A stretch of DNA of 64,000 bases from Dyella_B sp036746095 (GTDB lineage Bacteria > Pseudomonadota > Gammaproteobacteria > Xanthomonadales > Rhodanobacteraceae). The DNA is taken from positions 62,001 to 126,000 of the forward strand of contig NZ_DAIOEU010000003.1 of the NCBI RefSeq assembly GCF_036746095.1, in the 5' to 3' direction. Shown here piece by piece: positions 22,223-29,864 of this stretch (positions within the stretch are counted from its first letter, which is position 1; every line of letters begins with the position of its first letter). The notes beneath the pieces were generated by a model. The model did not search any database. It was not told the DNA's origin and was given only the letters and a program-made list of their open reading frames with translations. The position numbers and the translations under genes were made by a program.

Positions 22223-22466
22223 CAACCTCCGCATGGAGCGCATCGAGCGAATACTCGAGGAACTGCGCTACGAGATCACCCGCGGGATGATGGACGGAGA
22301 GATCGAAGAAACAACGGTCTATCAGTTCGTCGTCCCTGTTAGCAAAGAACTTCCTGGTGGAGTGGTGCTGTGTCAGCTACGTACTCGCCCGATGCTTGCG
22401 GCGCAAGTCCACCCTGACCTGTTTGATCCGCGCCTGAAGGTAATCACGGGAGGCCGCGCCTCATGA
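22215..22466 (+). CDS. Hypothetical phage protein, 83 aa
   Basis: A charged N-terminal helix (MERIERILEELRYEITRG) followed by a beta-rich part. ATG overlaps the previous gene by 8 bp and its stop overlaps the next ATG. Unknown function. Confidence 0.5.
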   Translation: MASNLRMERIERILEELRYEITRGMMDGEIEETTVYQFVVPVSKELPGGVVLCQLRTRPMLAAQVHPDLFDPRLKVITGGRAS

Positions 22467-22816
22467 GGCACGTGATTTACACAGAAGACATGCAGCCGAT
22501 CACGGTGTTTTCGCTGCAACCGTGGGCAGAGAAAATGCTGCATGACCACCAATGCCTGATGTTGGCGCTTAAACCTCCGATTCCACCGGTCTGCTACAAG
22601 CCCGGTGACGAAGACCTTTCAATCCGCACGTGGACGGTGCGCATTCGCGCGGAATGGATCATCAAGGATGGCCTGCGACACATGTTGCTGTTCACCGGCG
22701 ACGAAGAGACGGCCCTGCTGCTCGAAGCTGCTTTCCTTCCTGGGCAGCAGCGTTCGCTGAACGACGAGCGTCGTCGAGCCTTCGTCAGCGGCCTTTTCAC
22801 CGCGCTGGGGTGGTGA
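22463..22816 (+). CDS. Hypothetical phage protein, 117 aa
   Basis: A compact alpha/beta protein (MQPITVFSLQPWAEKMLHD, LSIRTWTVRIRAEWIIKDG). It ends 37 bp before the excisionase-like gene. Function unknown. Confidence 0.5.
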   Translation: MRHVIYTEDMQPITVFSLQPWAEKMLHDHQCLMLALKPPIPPVCYKPGDEDLSIRTWTVRIRAEWIIKDGLRHMLLFTGDEETALLLEAAFLPGQQRSLNDERRRAFVSGLFTALGW

Positions 22817-22853
22817 CCATATGCTCCCGAGCATTGCCGAGGGTCGCTGAGCC

Positions 22854-23072
22854 GTGATACACGACGCCCTCATCACCGCCGACGAGCTGGCCCAGGTAAC
22901 GGGCTATGACCAGGACGCTGCGCTCAAGCGCGCCTTGACGCAGGCGGGGATCAGATGGTTTCCGGGGAAGAATGGTCGACCGTGGACGACAATCAGCCTG
23001 ATCAACGCCGCCGGCGGCCTGAAGGTGCTGGCCCAAAACGACGACGGCCTGTACCAGGGGAATATCCTGTGA
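22854..23072 (+). CDS. DUF4224-like protein, probable excisionase position
   Basis: A 72-residue protein from GTG 22854: ITADELAQVTGYDQDAALKR followed by AGIRWFPGKNGRPWTT. This matches DUF4224, a helix-turn-helix-type domain commonly found next to phage integrases. Its stop overlaps the integrase GTG (GTGA), so it may act as an excision or integration directionality factor. The role is inferred from position. Confidence 0.7.
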   Translation: MIHDALITADELAQVTGYDQDAALKRALTQAGIRWFPGKNGRPWTTISLINAAGGLKVLAQNDDGLYQGNIL

Positions 23073-24253
23073 GCCGAGGACGTCCCCGCAAGTTCGACCC
23101 TACGGTCCCCAAGCACATCGATCAGCAGAAGCTTCCCAAGGGCGCGTTTTGGGATGCGCGTGACCAGGTGTGGTACACCTTGGTCAGGAAAGGCGCCAAG
23201 CAGCAGCGGAGGCTTCTGGCGCGCAACACCGCCACCCTGGCCGATCTGCATCGCTTGGTCCAGGAACTTAAGGACGGCGACCAACCTGGATCCATTCGAT
23301 GGCTTCAGGAAGAATTCGAAAAGTCGGATCAGTGGAAGGAGTTGGTGCCTGCCACGCAGAGGGATTATCAAAACTGCCTGGCCAGGCTGGCCAAGCTCAA
23401 AACACGGATGGGTACCGCCGACCTGCTGCTGGTGAACAAACTTCGCAAGTCCGACGTGCAACTGATCGTAGATGAGATCGGCAAGAAGACGCCGGCCATG
23501 GCCAACCACATCAAGCGCTGGCTCGGGCGCCTGTTCGTCTGGGGCATGCAGCGCGGCCGGATGGCAGACCGCGAAAACCCGGCCCATGGTCTTGATGCAG
23601 CCAAAGAGAAAAGCTCCGCCAAGGTCCCTACGCCACAGGTGATGGAGAGGGTGATGGCATTCGCTCGCGAGCGTGGTGCGCTCAAGCCCCATACGCGCGG
23701 CAGCTGCCCAGCCTACATATGGCCGGCGATGGTGCTGACCTACCGCTGCCGCCAGCGCGGCATTGAAGCGCTACTGCTTCGCGACGCTGACAAACACAAG
23801 GATGGGATCTATACCAGTCGGCGCAAAGGATCGGATGACAACATCACGAAGTGGTCTCCCGAGTTGGAAGAGGCATGGGCTGTCGCTATCGACTATCGCC
23901 GGCAGGTGTGGGCACGCCTGAAGAAGGCAGAACCCATTCGGCCGGAGGATCGGCCGCTGCTCGTCAACCAGGGCGGCGAAACGCTCGCGCGACTAAACGA
24001 AAAAGGGGAGATCGAGACACGCTCTGCCTTCGACACAGCCTGGCAGCGCTTCATTCGGATGGCGATGCGTGACGGTGTCATCACGCCTGAGCAGCGGTTC
24101 ACGATGCACGGCCTCAAGCACCGCGGCATTACCGACACCGAAGGTGGCAAGGAAGCCAAGCGACTCGGAGCGGGGCACAGAACGACGCAGATGACCGATC
24201 GTTACGATCACGAAGTGCCCATTGTGGAGCCAGCTGGCAAGCACTCGAAGTGA
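23069..24253 (+). CDS. int: Tyrosine integrase of the prophage
   Basis: A 394-residue protein from GTG 23069. It has the tyrosine-recombinase catalytic set: Arg230 in QRGIEALLL, His347-x-x-Lys350 in HGLK, His370 in AGHRTTQ and the nucleophile Tyr379 in TDRYDH. The N-terminal 90 residues should bind arm sites, and residues 95-190 form the SAM-like core-binding domain. It is the last prophage gene and points at the tRNA-Lys 3' end, 83 bp away, the normal layout for an integrase using a tRNA attachment site. Confidence 0.9.
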   Translation: MSRGRPRKFDPTVPKHIDQQKLPKGAFWDARDQVWYTLVRKGAKQQRRLLARNTATLADLHRLVQELKDGDQPGSIRWLQEEFEKSDQWKELVPATQRDYQNCLARLAKLKTRMGTADLLLVNKLRKSDVQLIVDEIGKKTPAMANHIKRWLGRLFVWGMQRGRMADRENPAHGLDAAKEKSSAKVPTPQVMERVMAFARERGALKPHTRGSCPAYIWPAMVLTYRCRQRGIEALLLRDADKHKDGIYTSRRKGSDDNITKWSPELEEAWAVAIDYRRQVWARLKKAEPIRPEDRPLLVNQGGETLARLNEKGEIETRSAFDTAWQRFIRMAMRDGVITPEQRFTMHGLKHRGITDTEGGKEAKRLGAGHRTTQMTDRYDHEVPIVEPAGKHSK

Positions 24254-24267
24254 TGTTGGCAGTGGAT

Positions 24268-24291
24268 ATTTTTACGGTGATTTTTACGGTG
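24268..24291 (+). repeat. Perfect 12-bp tandem repeat, candidate integrase arm sites
   Basis: ATTTTTACGGTG is repeated back to back at 24268-24279 and 24280-24291, just downstream of int and about 45 bp from the tRNA gene. Short direct repeats in this place are typical integrase arm-type or excisionase sites. Confidence 0.5.
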
Positions 24292-24301
24292 CCAAAGAAA
24301 A

Positions 24302-24333
24302 AGACACTCAGGTTTGACCTAAGTGCCTGTTTT
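24302..24333. terminator. Bidirectional terminator between int and tRNA-Lys
   Basis: AGACACTCAGGT and ACCTAAGTGCCT form a 12-bp stem (two wobble pairs) with a 3-nt loop. GTTTT follows on the plus strand and CTTTTTCTTT on the minus strand, so it can end both the integrase message and the tRNA operon. Confidence 0.65.
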
Positions 24334-24336
24334 AGC

Positions 24337-24412
<76 letters not shown>

Positions 24413-24426
24413 AGAACTGCTTGAAT

Positions 24427-24503
24427 TGGGGTGGACGATGGGACTCGAACCCACGACAACCGGAATCACAATCCGGTACTCTAACCAACTGAGCTACGCC
24501 CAC
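24427..24503 (-). tRNA. tRNA-His (GTG)
   Basis: A 77-nt cloverleaf with encoded CCA. Acceptor GTGGGCG/CGTCCAC has one wobble, and the anticodon loop TTGTGAT gives GTG (24467-24469 on the plus strand). It has C as discriminator base, as tRNA-His does. Confidence 0.93.
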
Positions 24504-24518
24504 CGTAATCACCGAAGC

Positions 24519-24595
24519 TGGCGCGCCCGACAGGAATCGAACCTGCAACCGTCGGCTTAGAAGGCCGATGCTCTATCCGGTTGAGCTACAGGCGC
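24519..24595 (-). tRNA. tRNA-Arg (TCT)
   Basis: A 77-nt cloverleaf with encoded CCA; acceptor GCGCCTG pairs mostly with CGGGCGC, and the anticodon loop CTTCTAA gives TCT (24559-24561 on the plus strand). Confidence 0.92.
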
Positions 24596-24619
24596 TTTGA
24601 CGAAAAGCAGAACACCTGC

Positions 24620-24696
24620 TGGTCGGGGCAGAGGGATTCGAACCCACGACATCCAGCTCCCAAAGCTGGCGCTCTACCAGGCTGAGCTATACCCCG
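24620..24696 (-). tRNA. tRNA-Pro (TGG)
   Basis: A 77-nt cloverleaf with encoded CCA; acceptor CGGGGTA with TGCCCCG, and the anticodon loop TTTGGGA gives TGG (24660-24662 on the plus strand). Confidence 0.92.
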
Positions 24697-24869
24697 TTTT
24701 CGAAACCCAGTCAGCTTTCGCAAACTTGAGCCCGGAAATGCTACGGGTGACACTCTGGCCCGTCAATCCGTATCGAACACGCCGGACTTCTTTCGTCCGG
24801 TTTCATCGCAAACGATGCTTTGCCTGCAATGCAGACACGACTTGAACCAACATCATGCCTGTCTAAATA

Positions 24870-24946
24870 TGGCGCGCCCGGAGAGATTCGAACTCCCGAC
24901 CACCAAGTTCGTAGCCTGGTACTCTATCCAACTGAGCTACGGGCGC
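24870..24946 (-). tRNA. tRNA-Arg (ACG)
   Basis: A 77-nt cloverleaf with encoded CCA; acceptor GCGCCCG pairs with CGGGCGC, and the anticodon loop CTACGAA gives ACG (24910-24912 on the plus strand), to be edited to ICG. It is the first gene of the cluster; the 173 bp between it and tRNA-Pro show no gene. Confidence 0.93.
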
Positions 24947-25093
24947 GTGGTGACACCTACTTTACCCTGGCTACCGCCCGAAAGTCGAAAGGCGCCGAAG
25001 CAAGAAGCGGAATTATTCAGGTACTGGGCGCGGCCGTCAATACTCTTTGTGAAGTTTTTTTGAAACGCCGTGTCAGCGCACGCGCGTTTCCGT

Positions 25094-25897
25094 TCACAGA
25101 CCACTGAGCATGAAGTCGTCGGCATCCATCCACGCAGGAAAGCGTTCGCGATGCTGCTGCAAAGGTGCCGGATCGATCGCCACGCTAACCAGCTGTTCCT
25201 GCGCACCGAGTTCAACCAGCGCCTCGCCGACCGGATCGATCACTGCGCTGTCACCGGCATACGGCAGATCATTGCCATCCACGCCTACGCGATTCACGCC
25301 GATGACGTAGGCAAGATTTTCGATCGCGCGCGCGCGCAGCAGCGTGCGCCACGGCTGCCGGCGTGGCGCTGGCCAGTTCGCGACGAACAGCGCCAAGTCG
25401 TAGTCCATGCCGCCTGCCGCCGATTCCAGCCGGCGGTTGCGTAGCCATACCGGGAAGCGCAGGTCGTAGCAGACCTGCGGCAGGATGCGCCAACCTTTCA
25501 ACTCCACGATCAAACGCTCAGAGCCGCCGCCGTAGCGCGTGTGTTCGCCAGCCATGCGGAACAGGTGCCGTTTGTCGTATTGCGCGTAACTGCCGTCGGG
25601 ACGGGCCCAGACCAGGCGGTTATAAACCGTGTCCCCTTCGCGAATGACAAGACTGCCGGTGACCACCGCGCCCACCTCGCCAGCCAGCTTGCGCATCCAC
25701 GCAAGACCCTGGCCATCCATGCCTTCCGCGCTGGCGCGGGTGTCGTTACTGAAGCCGGAAAGAAAGGTTTCCGGCAGTACGACAAGATCGCTCTGCCCTG
25801 CCACACGTCGCACCAGCGCGCCATAGTAGTCGCGGTTGGCGGGCGCATCGTGCCAGCGCGTGGCACCCTGCACGAGCGTCACATTCAAAGTTTGCAT
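25094..25897 (-). CDS. yafV: Omega-amidase, nitrilase family (YafV-like)
   Basis: A 267-residue carbon-nitrogen hydrolase with the Glu-Lys-Cys triad: VLPETF (Glu43), YDKRHLF (Lys) and QVCYDLRFP (Cys). These enzymes deaminate 2-oxosuccinamate and 2-oxoglutaramate, the by-products of glutamine transamination. It overlaps the aminotransferase gene by 13 bp; YafV and YbdL-type aminotransferases pair in the same way in methionine salvage, where the transaminase uses glutamine. No terminator is obvious after it. Confidence 0.85.
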   Translation of the reverse strand: MQTLNVTLVQGATRWHDAPANRDYYGALVRRVAGQSDLVVLPETFLSGFSNDTRASAEGMDGQGLAWMRKLAGEVGAVVTGSLVIREGDTVYNRLVWARPDGSYAQYDKRHLFRMAGEHTRYGGGSERLIVELKGWRILPQVCYDLRFPVWLRNRRLESAAGGMDYDLALFVANWPAPRRQPWRTLLRARAIENLAYVIGVNRVGVDGNDLPYAGDSAVIDPVGEALVELGAQEQLVSVAIDPAPLQQHRERFPAWMDADDFMLSGL

Positions 25898-27030
25898 AGA
25901 CGCTCCGCGGCAGCTTCCATGGTGGCGTCACTCTTGGCAAAGCACAGTCGCACCAGTCGCGTGCCAGGTGCTTTTTCGTAGAACGGCGTCAACGGAATGG
26001 CCGCCACGCCACCCTCTTTCACCAACCACTCGCAGAATGCAACGTCGTCCTCGTTGCGAATGGCGGAGTAGTCGACCAACTGGAAATATCCGCCCGGCAC
26101 ATCGAGCAGCTTCAAGCGAGACGGCGCCAGCAGCTGGCGGAAACGATCGCGCTTGGCCTGGTAGAAGGCTGGCAGCTCCAGGTAATGCTCCGGCGTGCTG
26201 GCCAGGAATTCGGCAAACGCAACTTGTGCCGGATGGAAGGTGCAGAACGTGAGGTACTGATGCACCTTGCGGAATTCCGCGGAGAGCTTCGTTGGCGCCA
26301 CTGCATAACCGACTTTCCACCCGGTGCAGTGATAGGTTTTGCCGAAACTTGAAACCACGATGCTGCGCGCAGCCAATTCCGGATGGCGCAACACGCTCTG
26401 ATGTTCAGCACCGTCGTAAACGATGTGTTCGTACACTTCATCCGACAACACCACGATCGGCGTATCGCGCACGATCGCTGCCAATGCATCGAGATCCTGC
26501 GCCGACAGCACGGCACCAGAAGGATTGTGCGGGCTGTTGATCAGGATCATGCGCGTGCGCGGCGTGATCGCATCACGTACGCGCTGCCAGTCGATCGAAA
26601 AGCTCGGCACGGTAAGGGGAATATGGACGGCGCGCGCGCCTTGCAATTCGATCGCCGGCTCGTAGGAGTCATACGCCGGATCGAACACGATCACTTCTTC
26701 GCCCGCGCGCACGACAGCGGCAATGGCGGCAAACAGCGCTTCGGTCGCACCGGATGTCACGGTGATATCGCTATCCGCACTGACCTTATGCCCATAAAGC
26801 CGTTCGGTCTTGAGCGCAATCTGCTCGCGGAGCGCGGCCGTCCCGATGCCCGGCGCATATTGGTTGAGGCCTTTGGCCATGGCACGGATCACTGCATCGC
26901 GCAGCGCCTGCGGCGGTTCGAAATCGGGGAAGCCCTGGCCTAGGTTCACCGCCTTGTGCTGCAAGGCCAAGTGACTCATCACGCTGAAAATGGTTGTCCC
27001 TACTTTCGGAAGCTTGGTTTCGATGGTCAT
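25885..27030 (-). CDS. ybdL: PLP-dependent aminotransferase (YbdL/MtnE-like methionine aminotransferase)
   Basis: A 381-residue fold-type I aminotransferase. NLGQGFPDFEPP, INSPHNPSGAVL, LSDEVYEH and SSFGKTYHCTGWKVGY (PLP-binding Lys) are conserved. The NLGQGFPDF start is typical of methionine/KMBA and kynurenine aminotransferases. Its pairing with the omega-amidase supports glutamine-dependent transamination of 4-methylthio-2-oxobutyrate. mtnA is also found in this window at 58233 but not in the same operon. Confidence 0.8.
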   Translation of the reverse strand: MTIETKLPKVGTTIFSVMSHLALQHKAVNLGQGFPDFEPPQALRDAVIRAMAKGLNQYAPGIGTAALREQIALKTERLYGHKVSADSDITVTSGATEALFAAIAAVVRAGEEVIVFDPAYDSYEPAIELQGARAVHIPLTVPSFSIDWQRVRDAITPRTRMILINSPHNPSGAVLSAQDLDALAAIVRDTPIVVLSDEVYEHIVYDGAEHQSVLRHPELAARSIVVSSFGKTYHCTGWKVGYAVAPTKLSAEFRKVHQYLTFCTFHPAQVAFAEFLASTPEHYLELPAFYQAKRDRFRQLLAPSRLKLLDVPGGYFQLVDYSAIRNEDDVAFCEWLVKEGGVAAIPLTPFYEKAPGTRLVRLCFAKSDATMEAAAERLCKL

Positions 27031-27070
27031 AGGCGGCGGTTTGGAAGGCTAAACGCGAAGACTAGCACGG

Positions 27071-28060
27071 TCATGCGGATGGCTGATCGAGCGTAGCCCG
27101 CGTTGGCAGTGATCGCCTCGAGCACTCCTCATGACTGATGCGCGCCGCTTCCGGCAAGCGTTCGGCCAGAAAATCCACCAGCGCACGCACGCCCGGCATC
27201 ATGCCGCGCCGGCTTGGATAGACAAAATGCATGATGCCCTGCGGCGCGCTCCATTCGGGCAGCAGAATTTCCAGTTCGCCGCTGCTGATGGCGGGCGCGC
27301 AAACCGATTCCGGCAACAGCGCCACACCGATGCCGGCACGTGCTGCTTCCAGCAGTACGGCGAAGTCGCCGGTGATAACGCGTGCTTGAACTTCCACGCT
27401 GACCCGTTCGCCATTGGCATCGAACAGCTCCCAGATCTGCGCGCCTTCATGTTCCTGCATCGACACGGCCGGCAGCCGTGCAAGATCTTCCGGATGTGCG
27501 GGGTGGCCGTATTGCTTGAGCAAGCCCGGGCTGGCGACCGGGAACACGCGCGCCTGGCCAAAGCTGCGGATGATCATGTTGGCGTCGCTGTCGAGCTTGG
27601 TGCGCACGCGAATGGCAAGGTCGAAGCCCTCGCCAATAAGGTCCACGCGGCGGTTGTTCGACAGCACTCGCACCTGCAGCTTGGGGTACTTGGCCATGAA
27701 CTCCGGCAGGATGTAGGCCAATACGGTTTGGGCGATCGAAACCGGACAGCTCAGGCGCACCACGCCACGCGGTTCGGCGCGCAATTCATCCACCGCCTCC
27801 TGCGCGGCACGCGCCTCCTCCAGCACGGCGCGGCAATGGCCGTAGAAACGCTCGCCCACCTCGGTGACCACGAAGCGGCGCGTCGTCCGCTGCAGCAGCC
27901 TTACGCCCAGGCGGTCCTCCAACTGCGCAATGCGCTTGCTGAGCCGGGATTTAGGCACTCCCAAAGCGCGCCCGGCCGCCGAAAAGCCCCCCTGCTCGAC
28001 CACGGCGGCAAAGAAGTACAAGTCGTTCAGGTCCTGCATGGCACCTGGCAGTGCATTCAT
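27071..28060 (-). CDS. LysR-family regulator divergent from azoR
   Basis: A 329-residue protein; the N-terminal winged helix (DLNDLYFFAAVVEQGGFSAA, GVPKSRLSKRIAQLEDRLG) belongs to the CrgA-like LysR subgroup, with a periplasmic-binding-like effector domain behind it. Start 28060 or the internal ATG 28039 are both possible. The divergent azoR gene is the likely target. The intergenic DNA has GGAAC-gataa-GTTCC (28076-28090) and CGATAAG/CTTATCG (28080-28108), possible binding sites. Confidence 0.85.
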   Translation of the reverse strand: MNALPGAMQDLNDLYFFAAVVEQGGFSAAGRALGVPKSRLSKRIAQLEDRLGVRLLQRTTRRFVVTEVGERFYGHCRAVLEEARAAQEAVDELRAEPRGVVRLSCPVSIAQTVLAYILPEFMAKYPKLQVRVLSNNRRVDLIGEGFDLAIRVRTKLDSDANMIIRSFGQARVFPVASPGLLKQYGHPAHPEDLARLPAVSMQEHEGAQIWELFDANGERVSVEVQARVITGDFAVLLEAARAGIGVALLPESVCAPAISSGELEILLPEWSAPQGIMHFVYPSRRGMMPGVRALVDFLAERLPEAARISHEECSRRSLPTRATLDQPSA

Positions 28061-28073
28061 CGTCGTTTCCTTT

Positions 28074-28108
28074 AGGGAACGATAAGTTCCGAAAGCCCCA
28101 TCTTATCG
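28074..28108. promoter_or_regulatory. Candidate LysR-regulator binding site
   Basis: Two interleaved inverted repeats, GGAAC/GTTCC at 28076-28090 and CGATAAG/CTTATCG at 28080-28108, lie between the divergent LysR and azoR genes. Binding is inferred from position. Confidence 0.4.
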
Positions 28109-28173
28109 GGCGTTTGTTCCAATTTTATCTTTAATTCCAACGTCGGCTCGCCGACTTGGACTGAGATACCGCT

Positions 28174-28761
28174 ATGAAACTCCTGCATCTTGACGCAAGC
28201 ATCCTGGGCCAGCACTCCGTCTCGCGCGAACTGACCTCCGCCATCGTGAACCAGCTCGCCGAGGAAAGCCCCTCCCTGCAAATCACCTATCGCGACCTGA
28301 GCGCCCATAACCTGCCCCATTGGACGCCGGTGATGGATGCCGAAAGCGACGCGGCCAAGCTCGGCCAGGCGGTGCTGGATGAATTTTTGGAAGCCGACGT
28401 CGTGGTGATCGGCGCGCCCATGTACAACTTCGGCATTCCCAGCCAGCTCAAAGCCTGGATTGATCGCGTCGTGGTGGCCGGCAAGACCTTTCGCTACACC
28501 CCGGCGGGTCCTGAAGGGCTTGCCGGTGGCAAGCGCGTGATCATCGCGTCCAGCCGCGGTGGCGTATACAGCACAGGCCCGGCTGCAGGCATGGATTTCC
28601 AGGAAAACTACCTGCGCGCCGTACTCGGCTTCATCGGCATCGACGATATTCAATTCATTCGCGCCGAGGGGGTGAACATGAGTGCGGAGCACAAAGCGAA
28701 AGCGATCGCTTCAGCCCACCACTCCATCGGCCTCATGGCCCTGGGCGCAAAAGCTGCCTGA
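28174..28761 (+). CDS. azoR: FMN-dependent NADH-azoreductase / quinone reductase
   Basis: A 195-residue flavodoxin-like protein: LHLDASILGQHSVSRELT (FMN phosphate loop), PMYNFGIPSQLKAWIDRVV and GVYSTGPAAGMDFQENYL are the AzoR pattern. It reduces quinones and azo dyes with NADH. A divergent LysR regulator suggests induction by such compounds. A terminator follows. Confidence 0.9.
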   Translation: MKLLHLDASILGQHSVSRELTSAIVNQLAEESPSLQITYRDLSAHNLPHWTPVMDAESDAAKLGQAVLDEFLEADVVVIGAPMYNFGIPSQLKAWIDRVVVAGKTFRYTPAGPEGLAGGKRVIIASSRGGVYSTGPAAGMDFQENYLRAVLGFIGIDDIQFIRAEGVNMSAEHKAKAIASAHHSIGLMALGAKAA

Positions 28762-28789
28762 TAGAGCGGCTCCCTCACTCCGGTATATT

Positions 28790-28818
28790 GAGCGCCCTCG
28801 CTGGGCGCTCTGTTTTTT
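28790..28818 (+). terminator. Terminator after azoR
   Basis: GAGCGCCC-tcgct-GGGCGCTC (28790-28810) followed by TGTTTTTTT. Confidence 0.85.
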
Positions 28819-28835
28819 TGCAGGTCAAATAACGA

Positions 28836-29831
28836 TCAGCGGCCGAAGCGGATCTCGCCGCCATCATGATCGCGATCCCAGCCCCGCAGCTCGTCGCGAA
28901 TGTGCGCGATGCGTTGGCGGCCCAGGGCGTTGCGTTCTTCATCCAGCACCTGCCCATCAAGCAGCTCGGCCAATCGCTGTGCGGCAGGGAGCATGGCATC
29001 CCATGCATCGAGTGCCGTGACCGGTCCTGGCAGGGTCATGAAGAAGCTGAGTCCCGGCGTACGCAAGGCATCCAGACGCGTCAGGTCGAAACTGCCGGGC
29101 TTGAGCATGTTGGCAACGCTGAAGATCGGGCCCGCTTCGCGCCGGCCGTCCACCAAGCGGTGATAAATGCCCATGTCGCCGTATTCCAACCCGGCCTTTT
29201 CGGCCGCGACGATCAGGTCCGTGCCGTTGAACGCCTGACCTTCACGCGCCATCACGAACAGGCTCACGATGCGTTCCACCGGCAATTGCGTGGGGCGCTT
29301 GCCCAGGTCGGAACGCGGAGGAACACGCGGTGCAGCGGCGGGTGTCTGCCCTGGCGCGGTGGCGTGTATGGGTGGCGCCGGAGCTGGCGCCAGGGGAGCT
29401 TGCTCAACCGCTGCCGCGCGCATCGGTTCCGGCTGGGAGGGCGAGCGCAACATTTCCACGATGGAAGCAGATTGCCCGGTTGGCTTGGGATGATGGACCG
29501 TCTCATGCCGCTGGTCGGCCAAGGTGGCACCCAGCTTTTCGAGCTCGGCACGCAGGTCGACGTCCAGTTCGCCCTGATGCGGCTCTGGCTGTCTGAACAA
29601 AGGATCGCTGCGATCGAGCGGATCGCCATCGAACCTTTCACCCTCGTCAATCGACTCGCCCAAGGTCGGTTCGCGGCGCTCGGCGGCGGGTTCGGGAACC
29701 AGGCGTCGCTTGCCCTGCTCCTTCTTCGGCTCACCGAACAACCACACCAGCACCAACACGACCACGCCGACCACCACCAACGGAATGCCGACCCACGGGT
29801 TCCACGCAACAGCCAATTCGGTTCCAAACAT
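28836..29831 (-). CDS. zipA: Cell division protein ZipA
   Basis: A 331-residue protein with an N-terminal membrane anchor (IPLVVVGVVVLVLVWLFG), a long Pro/charged linker and a C-terminal ZipA domain of about 130 residues (RIVSLFVMAREGQAFNGTDL, YGDMGIYHR, GPIFSVANMLKPGSFDL, LSFFMTLPG). It tethers FtsZ to the inner membrane. It lies 33 bp after smc, which is the usual order in this group. Confidence 0.9.
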   Translation of the reverse strand: MFGTELAVAWNPWVGIPLVVVGVVVLVLVWLFGEPKKEQGKRRLVPEPAAERREPTLGESIDEGERFDGDPLDRSDPLFRQPEPHQGELDVDLRAELEKLGATLADQRHETVHHPKPTGQSASIVEMLRSPSQPEPMRAAAVEQAPLAPAPAPPIHATAPGQTPAAAPRVPPRSDLGKRPTQLPVERIVSLFVMAREGQAFNGTDLIVAAEKAGLEYGDMGIYHRLVDGRREAGPIFSVANMLKPGSFDLTRLDALRTPGLSFFMTLPGPVTALDAWDAMLPAAQRLAELLDGQVLDEERNALGRQRIAHIRDELRGWDRDHDGGEIRFGR

Positions 29832-29864
29832 GATGTACGTCCTCTACGTCAGGCAGCCTCTACC

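Larger units (their letters stand above)
1..24336. mobile_element. Lambda-like prophage, right-hand part (left end outside window)
   Basis: A block of phage-type genes ends exactly at the 3' end of a tRNA-Lys gene, with a tyrosine integrase as the last gene. The order resembles lambda: a minus-strand arm with O/P-like replication genes, an immunity region with divergent Cro- and CI-like genes, and a plus-strand arm ending in an excisionase-like gene and int. Most genes are short and overlap by 4 bp. No terminase, capsid, tail or lysis gene is visible, so those probably lie left of position 1. The left boundary cannot be placed. Confidence 0.9.
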
